Notes: generated from the sequence alone by a model not told the origin. A stretch of 64,000 bases of DNA from Halomonas meridiana (GCF_009846525.1 NZ_CP024621.1:2108001-2172000); one strand, 5' to 3'. Shown: positions 51,275 through 63,294, numbered from the stretch's first letter. Program-made: numbers and translations.

Positions 51275-52456
51275 ATGCCTATTGCACTGTTCGCACTGAC
51301 CCTCAGTGCCTTTGCTATTGGCACCACCGAATTCGTCATTGTCGGATTGGTGCCTACCATCGCCCAAGACTTGGGCGTTTCGCTGCCTTCGGCAGGACTG
51401 TTAGTAAGCCTCTACGCCGCTGGTGTTGCCGTTGGCGCACCGGTGCTGACCGCCCTCACTGGTCGTATGAATCGCAAGCTGGTGCTGCTCGGCCTGATGG
51501 CGCTGTTCATCGTCGGTAACTTGCTGGCCTGGCAAGCGCCGGGCTACGGCTCGTTGATTACCGCACGTATTTTGACGGGGCTTGCCCACGGCGTCTTTTT
51601 CTCTATCGGCTCGACCATTGCCACCAGCTTGGTCAGCAAAGATAAAGAAGCGAGCGCGATTGCCATCATGTTCACAGGTCTTACCGTGGCGCTCGTGACC
51701 GGCGTACCGTTAGGCACGTGGATTGGACAAAACTTCGGTTGGCGCGCCACCTTCTTGGTGGTGTCGTCTCTAGGCCTAATCGCCTTGATCGGCAGCGCCC
51801 TCCTCGTCCCCAACAACTTGAAAAAGTCCGCGCCGGCGACCCTCGGCCAACAGCTCAAGGTACTTACGCACCCTCGCCTTCTGCTCGTGTACCTGATCAC
51901 TATTCTGGGCTATGGCGGCACGTTCACGGCGTTCACGTACTTGGCACCCATCCTGCAAGAGGTGAGCGGCTTTGGAAATAATGCCGTGAGCTTGATCATG
52001 CTGGTCTATGGCGTATCGGTCGCCTTCGGCAACATCTACGGCGGTAAAATGGCGGACCGCATGGGGCCCATACGTGCGCTGACAGTAATCTTTTCGGGCC
52101 TCATCGCCATTTTACTGATGCTGACTCTATCAGCGGCCCATCCCATCGCCGCCGTGCTGACGGTGCTGATCTGGGGAGCCTTTGCGTTTGGTAACGTACC
52201 GGGGCTGCAAGTGTATGTGGTACAGCAAGCCGAGCGCTTCGTCCCTGAAGCTGTCGATATCGCGTCAGGGTTGAACATCGCTGCGTTCAACATTGGGATT
52301 GCGCTGGGCTCTGTCATCGGTGGCTACGTCGTCGATGGAATGCAGCTCACCGACACGGCCTGGATGGGGGCGGGTATCGTTGCGCTTGCCCTGGCGCTCA
52401 CACGGCTTTCCGGCCACTGGGATCGCCAAAGAGAAAGCGATGTTACTGCACGCTAA
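51275..52456 (+). CDS. MFS exporter, DHA1/AraJ-like
   Basis: 393 residues, 12 helices. Typical DHA1-type: ALTLSAFAIGTTEFVIVGLV (motif GTTEFVI), VGAPVLTALTGRMNRKLVLL and LTGLAHGVFFSIGSTIATSL, motif C of drug exporters (GVPLGTWIGQNFGWRATF). Exports sugars or drugs; substrate unknown. Probably under the LysR regulator encoded divergently upstream. Confidence 0.85.
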   Translation: MPIALFALTLSAFAIGTTEFVIVGLVPTIAQDLGVSLPSAGLLVSLYAAGVAVGAPVLTALTGRMNRKLVLLGLMALFIVGNLLAWQAPGYGSLITARILTGLAHGVFFSIGSTIATSLVSKDKEASAIAIMFTGLTVALVTGVPLGTWIGQNFGWRATFLVVSSLGLIALIGSALLVPNNLKKSAPATLGQQLKVLTHPRLLLVYLITILGYGGTFTAFTYLAPILQEVSGFGNNAVSLIMLVYGVSVAFGNIYGGKMADRMGPIRALTVIFSGLIAILLMLTLSAAHPIAAVLTVLIWGAFAFGNVPGLQVYVVQQAERFVPEAVDIASGLNIAAFNIGIALGSVIGGYVVDGMQLTDTAWMGAGIVALALALTRLSGHWDRQRESDVTAR

Positions 52457-52745
52457 GGCCCGTTGAAGACGTCATGAGCCTCCCGCACGACTGATCTCCC
52501 ATACCCCGTAGCACTACGCCACTGCCCTGTCGATCTCTTCTCAGCCATCTGCAAGAAGAGGCAGCGCCCGGCAGTGGTTTTTTCGTGCGCGCAAGACGAA
52601 GAAACACGCGCCCTGCCAAGCTGGCTAGCAGAACCAAAAGGAGCTTTAGCGACAAGAAATAGTGTGGATAGCGACCGATAACGCCGACGCAAAGCGAAGA
52701 AGTCGACATCTGGAAAGGAGGGAAAAGGTACAGCTAAATGGAGGC

Positions 52746-52849
52746 GGCCCCAAAAGCCACATCCCGGCACACGCAGCCACCACTACCGTTGCTCCCTTCC
52801 GGGCCTGGCGGGGTTCGCAGTTTAGCGTTGCGGGAGGACCTAAGGGGCC
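52746..52849 (-). ncRNA. ffs: Signal recognition particle RNA, small bacterial type (4.5S RNA)
   Basis: On the - strand the sequence folds as a long hairpin: GGCCCC at one end pairs with GGGGCC at the other. The apical domain has the conserved CAGGCCCGGAAGGGAGCA, matching the 4.5S SRP element (GGUC-AGGUCCGGAAGGAAGCAGC in E. coli). The product binds Ffh. Boundaries are set by the terminal stem and could be off by a few bases. Confidence 0.9.
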
Positions 52850-52889
52850 ACCATAATCGTATGCTTTTGAACCGCATACTGGCGCTGAT

Positions 52890-52966
52890 TGGTGGCTACG
52901 CCCTGATTTGAACAGGGGACCCCATCATTATGAGTGATGTGCTCTAACCAGCTGAGCTACGTAGCC
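52890..52966 (-). tRNA. tRNA-Met (CAT), elongator
   Basis: 77 bases with CCA encoded. Acceptor GGCTACG, D-arm AGCTCAGCTGGTTAGAGC, anticodon arm CATCA-CTCATAA-TGATG with CAU, T-arm CCTGTTCAAATCAGG, and acceptor CGTAGCC-A-CCA. The stem ends in G-C rather than the C-A mismatch of initiator tRNA, so it is the elongator form. Confidence 0.9.
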
Positions 52967-53008
52967 TTTTTGACATCAGCGGGTGCAGAGTATGCCTATA
53001 TTAGCGTC

Positions 53009-53039
53009 AAAAGGCAAGCCGAAACGGCCTGCCTTTTTT
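53009..53039. terminator. Terminator downstream of the choline-binding gene
   Basis: Stem AAAGGCAAGCCG / CGGCCTGCCTTT with an AAA loop, a run of T on the + side and of A on the other. It can act in both directions. Confidence 0.8.
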
Positions 53040-53069
53040 CATCGTGCGATTCACTAAGCGCAAACGGGC

Positions 53070-54002
53070 TTACAGCGCTGCTTTGACAACAGGCAGTGCC
53101 TCTTCACCTTCACGCGTGGTCACGCCTTCTAACCAAGCCTCGAGTACTTCCGGGTGATCATTGAGATACGTACGCGCCGCTTCGCGAGGTTCGACACCCT
53201 CGTCCATAATGGCGCTCATCAGCTGGTTTTCCATCTCCAGCGTGAACGTCATGTTGCTCAGCAATTCACCGACGTTCGGGCAGGACTCAACGAAACCAGC
53301 ACGAGTATTGGTGTAGACCGTCGCACCTCCGAGATTCGGGCCAAAGTAGTCGTCTGCATCAGACAGGTACGCCATCTCAAAATTGGTGTTCATGGGGTGC
53401 GGCTCCCAACCCAAGAAAACCATCCACTTTTCATTGGGAACCCGTGCGCTCAACTCGGCCAGCATGCCTGCCTCGCTGGAGTCGATCACCTGCCAATCGC
53501 CTAGCCCGTATGCATCATCGTCGATCATTTGCTGAATGAGTTCGTTGCCATCATTGCCCGCTTCGATGCCATGAATGCGCTGCTCGAACCGATCGGCATG
53601 TTCGGCCAAATCGTTCACCGAGGTCACCCCAGAGTCGTACACGTATTGCGGCACTGCCAGCGTGTACTTGGCACCTTGGAGGTTGGCCGTTAAGCGTTCG
53701 ACGTCGCCACGCTCGATGTAGGGATCGCTAATGGACGCCATGGAGGGCATCCAGTTACCCAAGAAGACGTCGAAATCGTCATTGCGCATGCCCGCGTAGG
53801 CAATGGGGACCGAGACCGTATCGACACGGGGCTCGTAGCCTAGCGCCTCCAATACTTCGCTGGCCAAGGCGGTCGTAGCCGTGATATCGGTCCAGCCCAC
53901 CTCGGCGAAACGCACGCTACTACACTCATCGGCAGCGGCCGTCATCGGCAGACAAGCGGTCACGAACAGAGCACTCATATGACGTTTGGTTAGCTGTTTC
54001 AT
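53070..54002 (-). CDS. Choline/betaine ABC transporter substrate-binding protein (ChoX/ProX-like)
   Basis: 310 residues from ATG 54002, with a signal peptide (LFVTACLPMTAAA). Type F/ProX-OpuAC-like binding protein for quaternary amines: ECSSVRFAEVGWTDITATTA, AYAGMRNDDFDVFLGNWMPS, MVFLGWEPHPMNTNFEMAYL with the aromatic residues that form a cage. The gene lies divergent to betI with the BetI operator between, so it is probably induced by choline. No permease or ATPase gene is found next to it. Confidence 0.85.
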   Translation of the reverse strand: MKQLTKRHMSALFVTACLPMTAAADECSSVRFAEVGWTDITATTALASEVLEALGYEPRVDTVSVPIAYAGMRNDDFDVFLGNWMPSMASISDPYIERGDVERLTANLQGAKYTLAVPQYVYDSGVTSVNDLAEHADRFEQRIHGIEAGNDGNELIQQMIDDDAYGLGDWQVIDSSEAGMLAELSARVPNEKWMVFLGWEPHPMNTNFEMAYLSDADDYFGPNLGGATVYTNTRAGFVESCPNVGELLSNMTFTLEMENQLMSAIMDEGVEPREAARTYLNDHPEVLEAWLEGVTTREGEEALPVVKAAL

Positions 54003-54085
54003 TCGTCGTCTTTCCTCGTTATCTGTTTTATTGAAACGCGCTCTACGGCGAGCAATGCAGAGGCGAGAAACTGCTCGACACACTT

Positions 54086-54109
54086 TTATTGATTGAACGT
54101 TCAATAAAA
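54086..54109. promoter_or_regulatory. Probable BetI operator
   Basis: Palindrome TTGAACGTTCAA at 54093-54104 within TTATTGATTGAACGTTCAAT, similar to the BetI target in E. coli (TTGAACGTCCAAT-like). Located between the choX-like gene and betI, in the region expected for control of both directions. Confidence 0.7.
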
Positions 54110-54196
54110 AAATGCCATCATATTCAGGTAACCATGCCTACTCCTGCTTTTCAAGGCGAGGAGCCAATGGGCATTCAACGTCATTAGGAGATAGCT

Positions 54197-54820
54197 GTGC
54201 CTAAGGTGGGAATGGAACCAATACGCCGCCAACAGTTGATCAAGGCTACGATGGCGGCCATTGACGAAGTGGGGCTGGCCGAGGCAACGGTCATGCGCAT
54301 CGCCCGCCATGCGGGTGTCTCTGCCGGCATCATTAGCCACTATTTTGGCGGCAAGGATGGCCTGCTCGAAGCCACCATGCGTCAAATATTGACGGATCTA
54401 AGCGATGCCGTCGCGGCACGACGCCATGCGTTGGAAGACGACTCTCCACGCGCTCACATCGGCGCCATCATCGAGGGCAACTTCGACCGCACCCAGGTCA
54501 CCGGGCCCGCCGCGAAGACCTGGCTTGCCTTCTGGGCCAGCAGCATGCACAAGCCGGTGTTGCAACGTCTTCAATACGTTAACGACCGCCGCTTGTACGC
54601 CAATCTCTGCCACCAGTTCCATCGGGTCATGCCGCGCGCCGACGCTCGCAACGCGGCCCGTGGTTTGGCTGCCATGATCGATGGCCTGTGGCTTCGCGGC
54701 GCGCTGGCCCCGGAAGGCCTAGATGCCGCAGAAGCGCGCCATCTTGCGCACACCTATCTCGACCAGTTACTGACACATTACGGATGCTTTCAAGATGCAT
54801 CCACTGCCGAACTTTATTAA
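54197..54820 (+). CDS. betI: Choline-responsive transcriptional repressor BetI
   Basis: 207 residues with GTG start. TetR-type repressor: [40 protein letters not shown] and the ligand domain [13 protein letters not shown] and [16 protein letters not shown], all typical of BetI. It represses bet genes and is released by choline. First gene of betI-betB-betA; betB begins 10 bases after its stop. Confidence 0.92.
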   Translation: MPKVGMEPIRRQQLIKATMAAIDEVGLAEATVMRIARHAGVSAGIISHYFGGKDGLLEATMRQILTDLSDAVAARRHALEDDSPRAHIGAIIEGNFDRTQVTGPAAKTWLAFWASSMHKPVLQRLQYVNDRRLYANLCHQFHRVMPRADARNAARGLAAMIDGLWLRGALAPEGLDAAEARHLAHTYLDQLLTHYGCFQDASTAELY

Positions 54821-54830
54821 GGAGATCAGC

Positions 54831-56300
54831 ATGGCCGCTCAAGACGTACAGCCCCTCTACATCGATGGTCGCCCGGTTGATGCCACCTCCGGCGAAACGT
54901 TTACCGTCACCAACCCTTATGATGGCAGCCTGCTGGCCACGATTGGCCAAGCGAGCCAAGCCGATGTCGACAGCGCCGTTCAAGCTGCACAGCGTGGCCA
55001 GCGTGAATGGGCCGCGATGACTGGCATGGAGCGCTCGCGCATCCTGCTACGTGCCGTGGCGCTTCTTCGTGAACGCAACGACGAGCTTGCCGAGCTGGAA
55101 ACCCGCAATACTGGCAAGCCCATCAGCGAAACCGCCAGCGTCGATATCGTGACCGGTGCCGATGCACTGGAGTACTACGCAGGTCTCGCCCCCGCCATTG
55201 AGGGCCACCAAATTCCCTTGCGTGACAGCTCGTTCGTTTATACCCGCCGCGAACCGCTGGGCGTGATTGGCGCCATTGGTGCCTGGAACTACCCGATTCA
55301 AATCGCCTGCTGGAAAGCGGCTCCGGCGCTGGCAGCGGGGAACGCTATCGTGTTCAAGCCCAGCGAAGTGACGCCGCTGACGGCGATGAAGCTTGCCGAA
55401 ATTTTCACCGAAGCAGGCCTACCGAACGGCGTGTTCAACGTGGTGCAGGGCGATGGCCGCGTCGGTGCCATGCTGACCGAGCACGAAGGGATTGCCAAAG
55501 TCTCGTTCACCGGTGAAGTGGGCACTGGCAAAAAGGTCATGGCCGCTGCCGGTGGTTCCACGCTGAAAGACGTGACGATGGAACTCGGCGGTAAATCTCC
55601 GCTGATCGTGTTTGCAGACGCGGACCTTGACCGCGCAGCCGATGCCGCCATGATGGCGAATTTCTACTCCAGCGGCCAAATCTGCACCAACGGCACCCGC
55701 GTGTTCGTCGAGCGCAGCGTCAAAGACGCGTTCGAAGCCAAGTTGGTAGAGCGTGTAGCGCGTATCAAAGCGGGCGACCCGATGGACCCAAGCGTCAATT
55801 TCGGTCCGCTCGTCAGCTTCGAGCATCAGGAAAAAGTGCTCTCCTACATCGCGCTCGGAAAAGAGCAAGGCGCACGCGTGCTGGCCGGCGGCGACGCGTG
55901 GAACAGCGGCGAATGGGCCAAAGGCGCCTGGGCAGCCCCCACCGTATTCACCGACTGCACTGATGAGATGCGCGTTGTCAAAGAAGAGATCTTTGGCCCG
56001 GTGATGTCAGTACTCGCCTTTGATGACGAAGACGAAGTGATCCGCCGCGCCAACGACACCAAGTACGGCCTGGCTGCTGGCGTCTTCAGCGAAAGCCTGA
56101 ACCGCGCGCACCGCGTCATTCATCAGTTGGAAGCAGGCATTTGCTGGGTCAACACCTGGGGCGAATCCCCGTCTGAAATGCCGGTCGGTGGCTATAAAGA
56201 GTCCGGTATTGGCCGTGAAAACGGCGTGGAAACGCTGAATCACTACACACAGACCAAGTCCGTGCAGATCGAGATGGGGCCGTTCGAGTCCGTGTTTTAA
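54831..56300 (+). CDS. betB: Betaine aldehyde dehydrogenase
   Basis: 489 residues from ATG 54831 with an AAGGAGATC ribosome site; the frame before it lies in the betI tail. NAD(P)+-dependent oxidation of betaine aldehyde to glycine betaine. Features: [20 protein letters not shown], the cofactor site [10 protein letters not shown], catalytic glutamate in [11 protein letters not shown] (VTMELGG) and catalytic cysteine in [12 protein letters not shown]. Second step of osmoprotectant synthesis; the first step is by betA, just downstream. Confidence 0.95.
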   Translation: MAAQDVQPLYIDGRPVDATSGETFTVTNPYDGSLLATIGQASQADVDSAVQAAQRGQREWAAMTGMERSRILLRAVALLRERNDELAELETRNTGKPISETASVDIVTGADALEYYAGLAPAIEGHQIPLRDSSFVYTRREPLGVIGAIGAWNYPIQIACWKAAPALAAGNAIVFKPSEVTPLTAMKLAEIFTEAGLPNGVFNVVQGDGRVGAMLTEHEGIAKVSFTGEVGTGKKVMAAAGGSTLKDVTMELGGKSPLIVFADADLDRAADAAMMANFYSSGQICTNGTRVFVERSVKDAFEAKLVERVARIKAGDPMDPSVNFGPLVSFEHQEKVLSYIALGKEQGARVLAGGDAWNSGEWAKGAWAAPTVFTDCTDEMRVVKEEIFGPVMSVLAFDDEDEVIRRANDTKYGLAAGVFSESLNRAHRVIHQLEAGICWVNTWGESPSEMPVGGYKESGIGRENGVETLNHYTQTKSVQIEMGPFESVF

Positions 56301-56355
56301 AGGCGGAGCACAGCTTTCGAACACGCCACTCCCCTTTCTTGATGAGAGAACCCCT

Positions 56356-58032
56356 ATGTCTCAAGCAACCGAGTTTGATTACATCGTCATTGGTGCTGGT
56401 TCAGCAGGTAACGTGCTGGCCACGCGCCTGACCGAAGATAGCGATGTCAGCGTGCTGCTGTTGGAAGCCGGTGGACCTGACTACCGTTTCGATTTTCGTA
56501 CCCAAATGCCCGCAGCCCTGGCCTACCCGCTGCAGGGCAAGCGTTATAACTGGGCGTTCGAAACCGATCCCGAACCGCACATGGACAACCGCCGCATGGA
56601 GTGTGGCCGAGGCAAGGGCCTCGGCGGCTCCTCGCTGATCAACGGCATGTGTTACATCCGTGGCAACGCGTTGGATTATGACAACTGGGCCAAACAGCCC
56701 GGCTTGGCGGAGTGGGACTACTTGAGCTGCCTGCCCTACTTCAAAAAGTGCGAAACCCGCGATATTGGCCCGAACGACTACCACGGTGGTGATGGCCCCG
56801 TTAGCGTGACCACGCCCAAAGCGGGCAACAACCCGCTTTATCGCACCTTTATCGAGGCGGGCAAGCAAGCGGGCTATCCGGAAACCGACGACGTCAACGG
56901 TTACCAGCAAGAGGGCTTCGGCCCGATGGACCGCTTCGTGACGCCGAAAGGCCGCCGTGCCTCGACTGCTCGCGGCTACCTGGACACGGCCAAACAGCGC
57001 AGCAACCTGACCATCGAAACCCACGCCGTCACCGACGTGATCGAATTCGATGGTAAGCGCGCCGTCGGCGTGCGCTACGAGCAAAAAGGCCAGCCCAAAC
57101 AGGCTCGCGCACGCCGTGAAGTGCTGCTGTGCGGTGGCGCGATTGCCTCTCCACAAATTCTCCAGCGCTCCGGCGTGGGTAACCCAGAGTGGCTGAAAGA
57201 GCTAGGCATTCCCGTAGTGCATGAGCTGCCGGGCGTCGGCGAAAACCTGCAAGACCACCTGGAAATGTACATTCAGTACGAGTGCAAGGAGCCGATTTCG
57301 CTCTACCCGGCGCTGAAATGGTACAACCAGCCGAAGATTGGGGCCGAGTGGCTGTTTAACGGCACGGGCGTGGGCGCGAGCAATCAGTTCGAATCCTGTG
57401 GCTTTATTCGCAGCCGCGATGACGAGGAGTGGCCGAACCTGCAGTACCACTTCCTGCCGATCGCCATTAGCTACAACGGCAAGAGTGCCGTTCAAGCGCA
57501 TGGCTTCCAGGCCCACGTAGGTTCCATGCGTTCAGAAAGCCGCGGCCGTATTCGTCTCACGTCCAAAGACCCCCACGCGGCACCGAGCATTCTGTTCAAC
57601 TACATGGCCAAAGAGAAAGATTGGGAAGAGTTCCGCGATGCGATTCGCTTGACTCGCGAGATCATCGCTCAACCCGCGTTTGATCAATACCGAGGCCGGG
57701 AAATCGCCCCTGGCCCAGACGTGCAAAGCGACGAAGAGCTCGATAACTTCGTCAAACAGCACGCCGAAACCGCCTACCACCCCTGCGGCAGCTGCCGCAT
57801 GGGCGAAGGCGAGATGGCCGTCACCGATGCCCAAGGCCGGGTACACGGGCTTGAAGGGCTGCGCGTGGTGGATGCCTCGCTGTTCCCGGTCATTCCTACC
57901 GGCAACCTGAACGCGCCCACCATCATGTTGGCGGAGAAAATTGCCGACCGCATTCGAGGTCGCGAGCCCCTGCCGCGTGCCAACGTCGACTACTACGTCG
58001 CCAACGGCGCGCCTGCCAAGCAGGTATCGTAA
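56356..58032 (+). CDS. betA: Choline dehydrogenase
   Basis: 558 residues. FAD-dependent GMC oxidoreductase of the membrane: N-terminal dinucleotide motif [40 protein letters not shown]-like region ([20 protein letters not shown]), and the C-terminal catalytic His in CGSCRMG and [17 protein letters not shown]. Oxidises choline to betaine aldehyde. Length and motifs fit the BetA type used by gammaproteobacteria for osmoprotection. Confidence 0.95.
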   Translation: MSQATEFDYIVIGAGSAGNVLATRLTEDSDVSVLLLEAGGPDYRFDFRTQMPAALAYPLQGKRYNWAFETDPEPHMDNRRMECGRGKGLGGSSLINGMCYIRGNALDYDNWAKQPGLAEWDYLSCLPYFKKCETRDIGPNDYHGGDGPVSVTTPKAGNNPLYRTFIEAGKQAGYPETDDVNGYQQEGFGPMDRFVTPKGRRASTARGYLDTAKQRSNLTIETHAVTDVIEFDGKRAVGVRYEQKGQPKQARARREVLLCGGAIASPQILQRSGVGNPEWLKELGIPVVHELPGVGENLQDHLEMYIQYECKEPISLYPALKWYNQPKIGAEWLFNGTGVGASNQFESCGFIRSRDDEEWPNLQYHFLPIAISYNGKSAVQAHGFQAHVGSMRSESRGRIRLTSKDPHAAPSILFNYMAKEKDWEEFRDAIRLTREIIAQPAFDQYRGREIAPGPDVQSDEELDNFVKQHAETAYHPCGSCRMGEGEMAVTDAQGRVHGLEGLRVVDASLFPVIPTGNLNAPTIMLAEKIADRIRGREPLPRANVDYYVANGAPAKQVS

Positions 58033-58070
58033 GCCGATATCGACACGGGTACGCCAACCCGCTGCGTCAA

Positions 58071-58102
58071 AACGCCATGGTGCCTCACCATGGCGTTTTT
58101 TT
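58071..58102 (+). terminator. Rho-independent terminator of the bet operon
   Basis: Perfect 12-bp stem AACGCCATGGTG / CACCATGGCGTT with a CCT loop, followed by seven T. Confidence 0.9.
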
Positions 58103-58239
58103 ATGCCCTAACTGCGCTACATTGAAGATATAAAGCGAACGTATAACGGTGAAATGCTTGCACAAGACGCAATGACTCTGCGAATATTCAAACATACGTT
58201 TAAATACGTTCTTTGATAACCACCCACGGAGATTCCCCC

Positions 58240-60726
58240 ATGCTCACCTTACTCCTCATCGTGCTCGCCGTTGCCGGCTTGCTCGTGGTGATGCGTCGCG
58301 AGGCAGGTGCCACACCCGCCCTGGCCCTACTAGGCGTATTGGGCTTAGTCGGCCTAGTGCTAGGTGCCCCAGTCATCGGCTCGCTGTTGTTGATCGGTGC
58401 AGTTGCAGTGGCCGTCGCAGGCCTACCTGCGCTGCGCCGTAAATGGCTCACTCCGCGCATCTTTGCCATCTTCAAAAAAGTAGCCCCCAAAGTATCGGCG
58501 ACCGAACGTACCGCGCTGGAAGCCGGCAGCGTGTCTTGGGACGGCGAACTCTTTTCAGGCAAGCCCCAATGGCAATCGCTGCTCGACTTTAAAGATGACG
58601 GTTTGAGTGACGAAGAGCAGGCGTTTTTAGACAATCAGTGCGCCAAAGCCGCTGGCATGTGCAACGCTTGGGATATCGCCCGTGAACGCGCCGACCTGCC
58701 CCAGGAGCTGTGGGATTACCTGAAAAAAGAGGGCTTCTTCGGGATGATCATTCCGAAGGAGTACGGCGGCTTGGGCTTCTCGGCCAAGGCGCAATCCATG
58801 GTGCTGCAAAAGCTCTCCGCCAACGAGACGCTGATGGTCACCGTGGGCGTGCCCAACTCCCTCGGCCCGGGCGAACTGCTGCTGAAGTACGGCACCCAAG
58901 CCCAGAAAGATCACTACCTGCCGCGCCTGGCCGATGGCCGCGAAATTCCCTGCTTTGGCCTCACCGGCCCCCGTGCAGGCTCCGATGCGACCTCCCTTCC
59001 CGATACCGGCGTGGTCTGTAAGCAGGTCATTAATGGCGAAGAAGTCGTGGGCGTGCGCCTGAACTTCGAGAAGCGCTGGATCACCCTGGCGCCCATCGCC
59101 ACCGTGGTTGGCCTAGCATTCCGTCTCTTCGACCCGGAAAACCTACTGGGCGAAGAAGAAGATCGTGGCATTACCCTGGCGCTGATTCCCCGCGATACCC
59201 AAGGCATGGAGATTGGCCGTCGTCACCACCCAATTGGCAGCCCGTTCATGAACGGCCCAATCAAAGGTAAGGACGTGTTCGTACCGCTGGAGACCATCAT
59301 CGGTGGTCCGGATATGATCGGCCAAGGCTGGCGTATGCTGGTCGAGTGTCTCTCCATTGGCCGCTGCATTACGCTGCCCTCCGGTGCCACCGGCACCGCG
59401 CGCTACGCGCTGGGCTGGAGCGGCGGTTTTACCCGCGTGCGTCGTCAGTTCAACGTGCCGGTGGCCGAGATGGAAGGCGTGCAAGAGCCTTTGGCACGTA
59501 TGGCATCGCTGGCCTACATTTCGGCGGCCACGGTTTACCAAACCGCTAACCTGATCGACCACGGCGAAAAGCCAGCGGTCCCCTCTGCCATCCTGAAAAG
59601 CCAGCTGACCGAGTTCCAGCGCGTGCTGCTGAGCGATGCGATGGACGTTCACGGCGGTAAAGCAGTAACGCTTGGCCCGCGCAACTACCTGGGCATTGGC
59701 TATAGTGCCAACCCGGTAGCCATCACCGTGGAAGGTGCGAACATCATGACCCGCAACCTGATGATCTTTGGTCAGGGCGCGATTCGCTGCCACCCTTATG
59801 TGCTGGAAGAGCTAGCCGCCAAAGACGCCAACGATGTAAACGCCTTCGATAAAGCCTTCTTCGGCCATGCGGGCTTGATCTTCGGCAACGCGGCGCGCGC
59901 CTTCACCCTGGGGCTTGGCCTTGGCAAGCCGAGCGTCCCGTTCAGCGGCCCCGCCGCTGGCTACGCCCAGGATATCGCGCGCCTTTCGGCGGGGTTCGGC
60001 CTGTGTGCGGATGCCGCCATGGCCAGCCTAGGCTCTGCACTGAAAAAACGCGAAATGCTCTCGGCGCGCCTAGGCGACGTACTTTCTAATCTCTACCTCG
60101 CCTCCATGGTGCTCAAGCAGTGGCATAACGGCAATAAAGTAGAAGGCGAAGAGGCGCTGCTTCATTACAGCCTGCAGTTCCTCCTTCATCGCGCGGAGCA
60201 AGCGTTCGTCGAGATCTTCGATAACTTGCCCAACCGTGCGCTGGGTAACGTATTAAAAGTCGTCGTCATGCCCACGGGTCGCCGCTGGCGCAAGCCGCAG
60301 GACGACTTGGCCCGTGATATTGCCCAGCGGGTATCCACTCATAGCGCGCTGCGTAGCAAGCTGCTTTCGAACACCTGGGACAAAGATGACGGCGCGGTGA
60401 GCAACCCGCTAGCACGCTACAACGCGTTGCTCGGTGATTACGACCGCGCTGAGAACATCTACCGTACGGTGAACAAAGCCTATGCCAAAGGCGAACTACC
60501 GCAAACGGCTCTCCACCCTGAAGCACGGGTAGAAGCAGCGCTTGAAAAAGGCTTGATCAATGACGACGAGGCCGCCTTCATGCGCACCTTTGAAGCCGAA
60601 GTACTGGAGATGCTGACCGTCGATGACTTCGCTTACGATGCCTTTGCCAATGATAAGTCGACGCTGATCGACCACAACGCAGCACCGGCCAAGGCCTCTT
60701 CGCCAACGGAAACCAGCGTCAAGTAG
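58240..60726 (+). CDS. fadE: Acyl-CoA dehydrogenase FadE
   Basis: 828 residues from ATG 58240 (site CCACGGAG). First step of beta-oxidation: FAD-dependent dehydrogenation of acyl-CoA. Two membrane helices lie at the N-terminus (residues 1-25 and 30-72), followed by a linker, then the acyl-CoA dehydrogenase fold (GFFGMIIPKEYGGLGFSAKA, NSLGPGELLLKYGTQ, FGLTGPRAGSDATSLPDTGV, KRWITLAPIATVVGLAFRLF) and a C-terminal DUF1974-like helical domain (LSARLGDVLSNLYLASMVLK) with an acidic tail. This size is typical of FadE in gammaproteobacteria. Confidence 0.93.
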   Translation: MLTLLLIVLAVAGLLVVMRREAGATPALALLGVLGLVGLVLGAPVIGSLLLIGAVAVAVAGLPALRRKWLTPRIFAIFKKVAPKVSATERTALEAGSVSWDGELFSGKPQWQSLLDFKDDGLSDEEQAFLDNQCAKAAGMCNAWDIARERADLPQELWDYLKKEGFFGMIIPKEYGGLGFSAKAQSMVLQKLSANETLMVTVGVPNSLGPGELLLKYGTQAQKDHYLPRLADGREIPCFGLTGPRAGSDATSLPDTGVVCKQVINGEEVVGVRLNFEKRWITLAPIATVVGLAFRLFDPENLLGEEEDRGITLALIPRDTQGMEIGRRHHPIGSPFMNGPIKGKDVFVPLETIIGGPDMIGQGWRMLVECLSIGRCITLPSGATGTARYALGWSGGFTRVRRQFNVPVAEMEGVQEPLARMASLAYISAATVYQTANLIDHGEKPAVPSAILKSQLTEFQRVLLSDAMDVHGGKAVTLGPRNYLGIGYSANPVAITVEGANIMTRNLMIFGQGAIRCHPYVLEELAAKDANDVNAFDKAFFGHAGLIFGNAARAFTLGLGLGKPSVPFSGPAAGYAQDIARLSAGFGLCADAAMASLGSALKKREMLSARLGDVLSNLYLASMVLKQWHNGNKVEGEEALLHYSLQFLLHRAEQAFVEIFDNLPNRALGNVLKVVVMPTGRRWRKPQDDLARDIAQRVSTHSALRSKLLSNTWDKDDGAVSNPLARYNALLGDYDRAENIYRTVNKAYAKGELPQTALHPEARVEAALEKGLINDDEAAFMRTFEAEVLEMLTVDDFAYDAFANDKSTLIDHNAAPAKASSPTETSVK

Positions 60727-60749
60727 CCTTATTCCGCCATCTCCCAACC

Positions 60750-60778
60750 TACCGGCCCTTTCTGGGCCGGTTTTTTTT
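60750..60778 (+). terminator. Rho-independent terminator of fadE
   Basis: Perfect stem ACCGGCCC / GGGCCGGT with TTTCT loop and eight T. Confidence 0.9.
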
Positions 60779-61100
60779 GCCCTCTTGCCATGTTCCAAAA
60801 CGAAGCAAACGAACATGCGCACCACCCAGAGCCGATCATGGCGCACCACACCGTTTTGCCAGCCGTTTGAAAAATCGCTTTTTTGCGCTTTTCTACGCCT
60901 AAAAGCGAATACAAACGGCCATCAAAAGCGTTGCAAGTTCGCAAATGATCAACTAGCCTTTCGTTAATGAAAATATCGCATGGGTCGGTTGCCTCACAAT
61001 AAACGGCAAACAAGTACGGCCAACCACCCTCCCTCGCGATCAGCGCACTACACAATTATCGATACCACCTATCAATAACAACGACGCTAGCGAGATCGGC
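60779..61100 (+). other. Promoter-size gap before the glycerol importer
   Basis: 322 bases without a credible gene. It must contain the promoter of glpS-glpT-glpP. I see short AT-rich stretches (around 60930-60980 and 61050-61080) but no operator or promoter that I can name with confidence. Confidence 0.4.
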
Positions 61101-62193
61101 ATGTCCTTACATTTGCAAAATATCGACCACGTCGTCGGGGGTCAGTCCCATATCAGTGGGGTGGATCTCGAACTGGAACCCGGTTCCTTTAACGTATTGC
61201 TGGGACGAACCTTAGCGGGCAAAACCACGCTCATGCGTCTAATGGCAGGCTTGGAGCAACCCACCCGCGGGCGCATTTTCATGGATGGCAAAGACGTCAC
61301 CGGCGTATCGGTGCGTAAACGCAACGTGTCGATGGTGTACCAGCAGTTCATCAACTACCCCAGCCTGACGGTGCGCGACAACATTGCTTCGCCGCTGAAG
61401 CTGGCCAAAACGCCGCAGCAGGAAATCGATCGCCGCGTGGGCAGCATTGCCGAAATGCTGCATATCGAACATCTCCTCGACCGCTACCCCCAAGAGCTCT
61501 CCGGCGGGCAACAGCAGCGTACCGCTATGGGCCGGGCGCTGGTCAAAGATGCCGACCTGATTCTGTTCGACGAGCCGCTGGTGAACCTGGATTACAAACT
61601 GCGCGAAGAGCTGCGTGACGAGCTGCGCGAACTCTTCAAAGCGCGCAACTGTATTGCCGTTTACGCCACTACAGAGCCCAACGAAGCGCTGGCATTAGGC
61701 GGCAATACGGCGGTACTGCATGAAGGCAAGCTACTGCAGTACGGCCCCACCGAACAGGTATATCGCGAACCCAACGGCCGTCACAGCGCCGAGATGTTCT
61801 CCGAACCGCCGATCAACATCGTGCCCGGCAAGCTGACCGAGACGGACATCACCTTTGACCAGTCGCTGCACTTTCCTTGCGATCCTGGCCTCCAGCAGCT
61901 TGCCCCCGGCGATTACGACTTCGGCGTGCGCGCCTCGCACATTACCCTCAAACCGCAGTCTGCCGATGATGTAGAGCTGCCGGTTCTGGTCGACGTTGCG
62001 GAAATCAGCGGTTCGGAAACGTTTTTGCACGTGCGCCATGAACGTTTCCCGCTGGTGCTGCACTTGGCAGGCATTCACGAGTTCCACGTGAACGATGCGA
62101 TTAACGTCTATTTCCCGTCGTATCAACTGTACGCCTTCGATAAACAGGGCAGCACCGTGCACATCCCCTCCTCTGCTCAAGGGAGCGTTGCTC

Positions 62194-62201
<8 letters not shown>
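61101..62201 (+). CDS. glpS: Glycerol ABC transporter ATP-binding protein (GlpS-like)
   Basis: 366 residues. ABC ATPase of the sugar importer type with a C-terminal OB-like regulatory part. Walker A is GRTLAGKT, which fits GxxxxGKT but is unlike the usual GPSGCGKS; signature LSGGQQQRTAMGRAL, Walker B LILFDEPLVNLD. The switch histidine is replaced (AVYATTEPNEALAL). The pairing with a second ATPase that has a degenerate signature just downstream, and an EAA-type permease, matches the Rhizobium glpSTPQV glycerol importer. Overlaps the next gene by 8 bases. Confidence 0.8.

Positions 62202-63286
<1,085 letters not shown>

Positions 63287-63294
<8 letters not shown>

Noticed and set aside
52443-52770. 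Short - strand open frames between the MFS gene and SRP RNA
   Set aside because: They lack start signals and partly overlap the SRP RNA; about 290 bases there show no recognisable feature.
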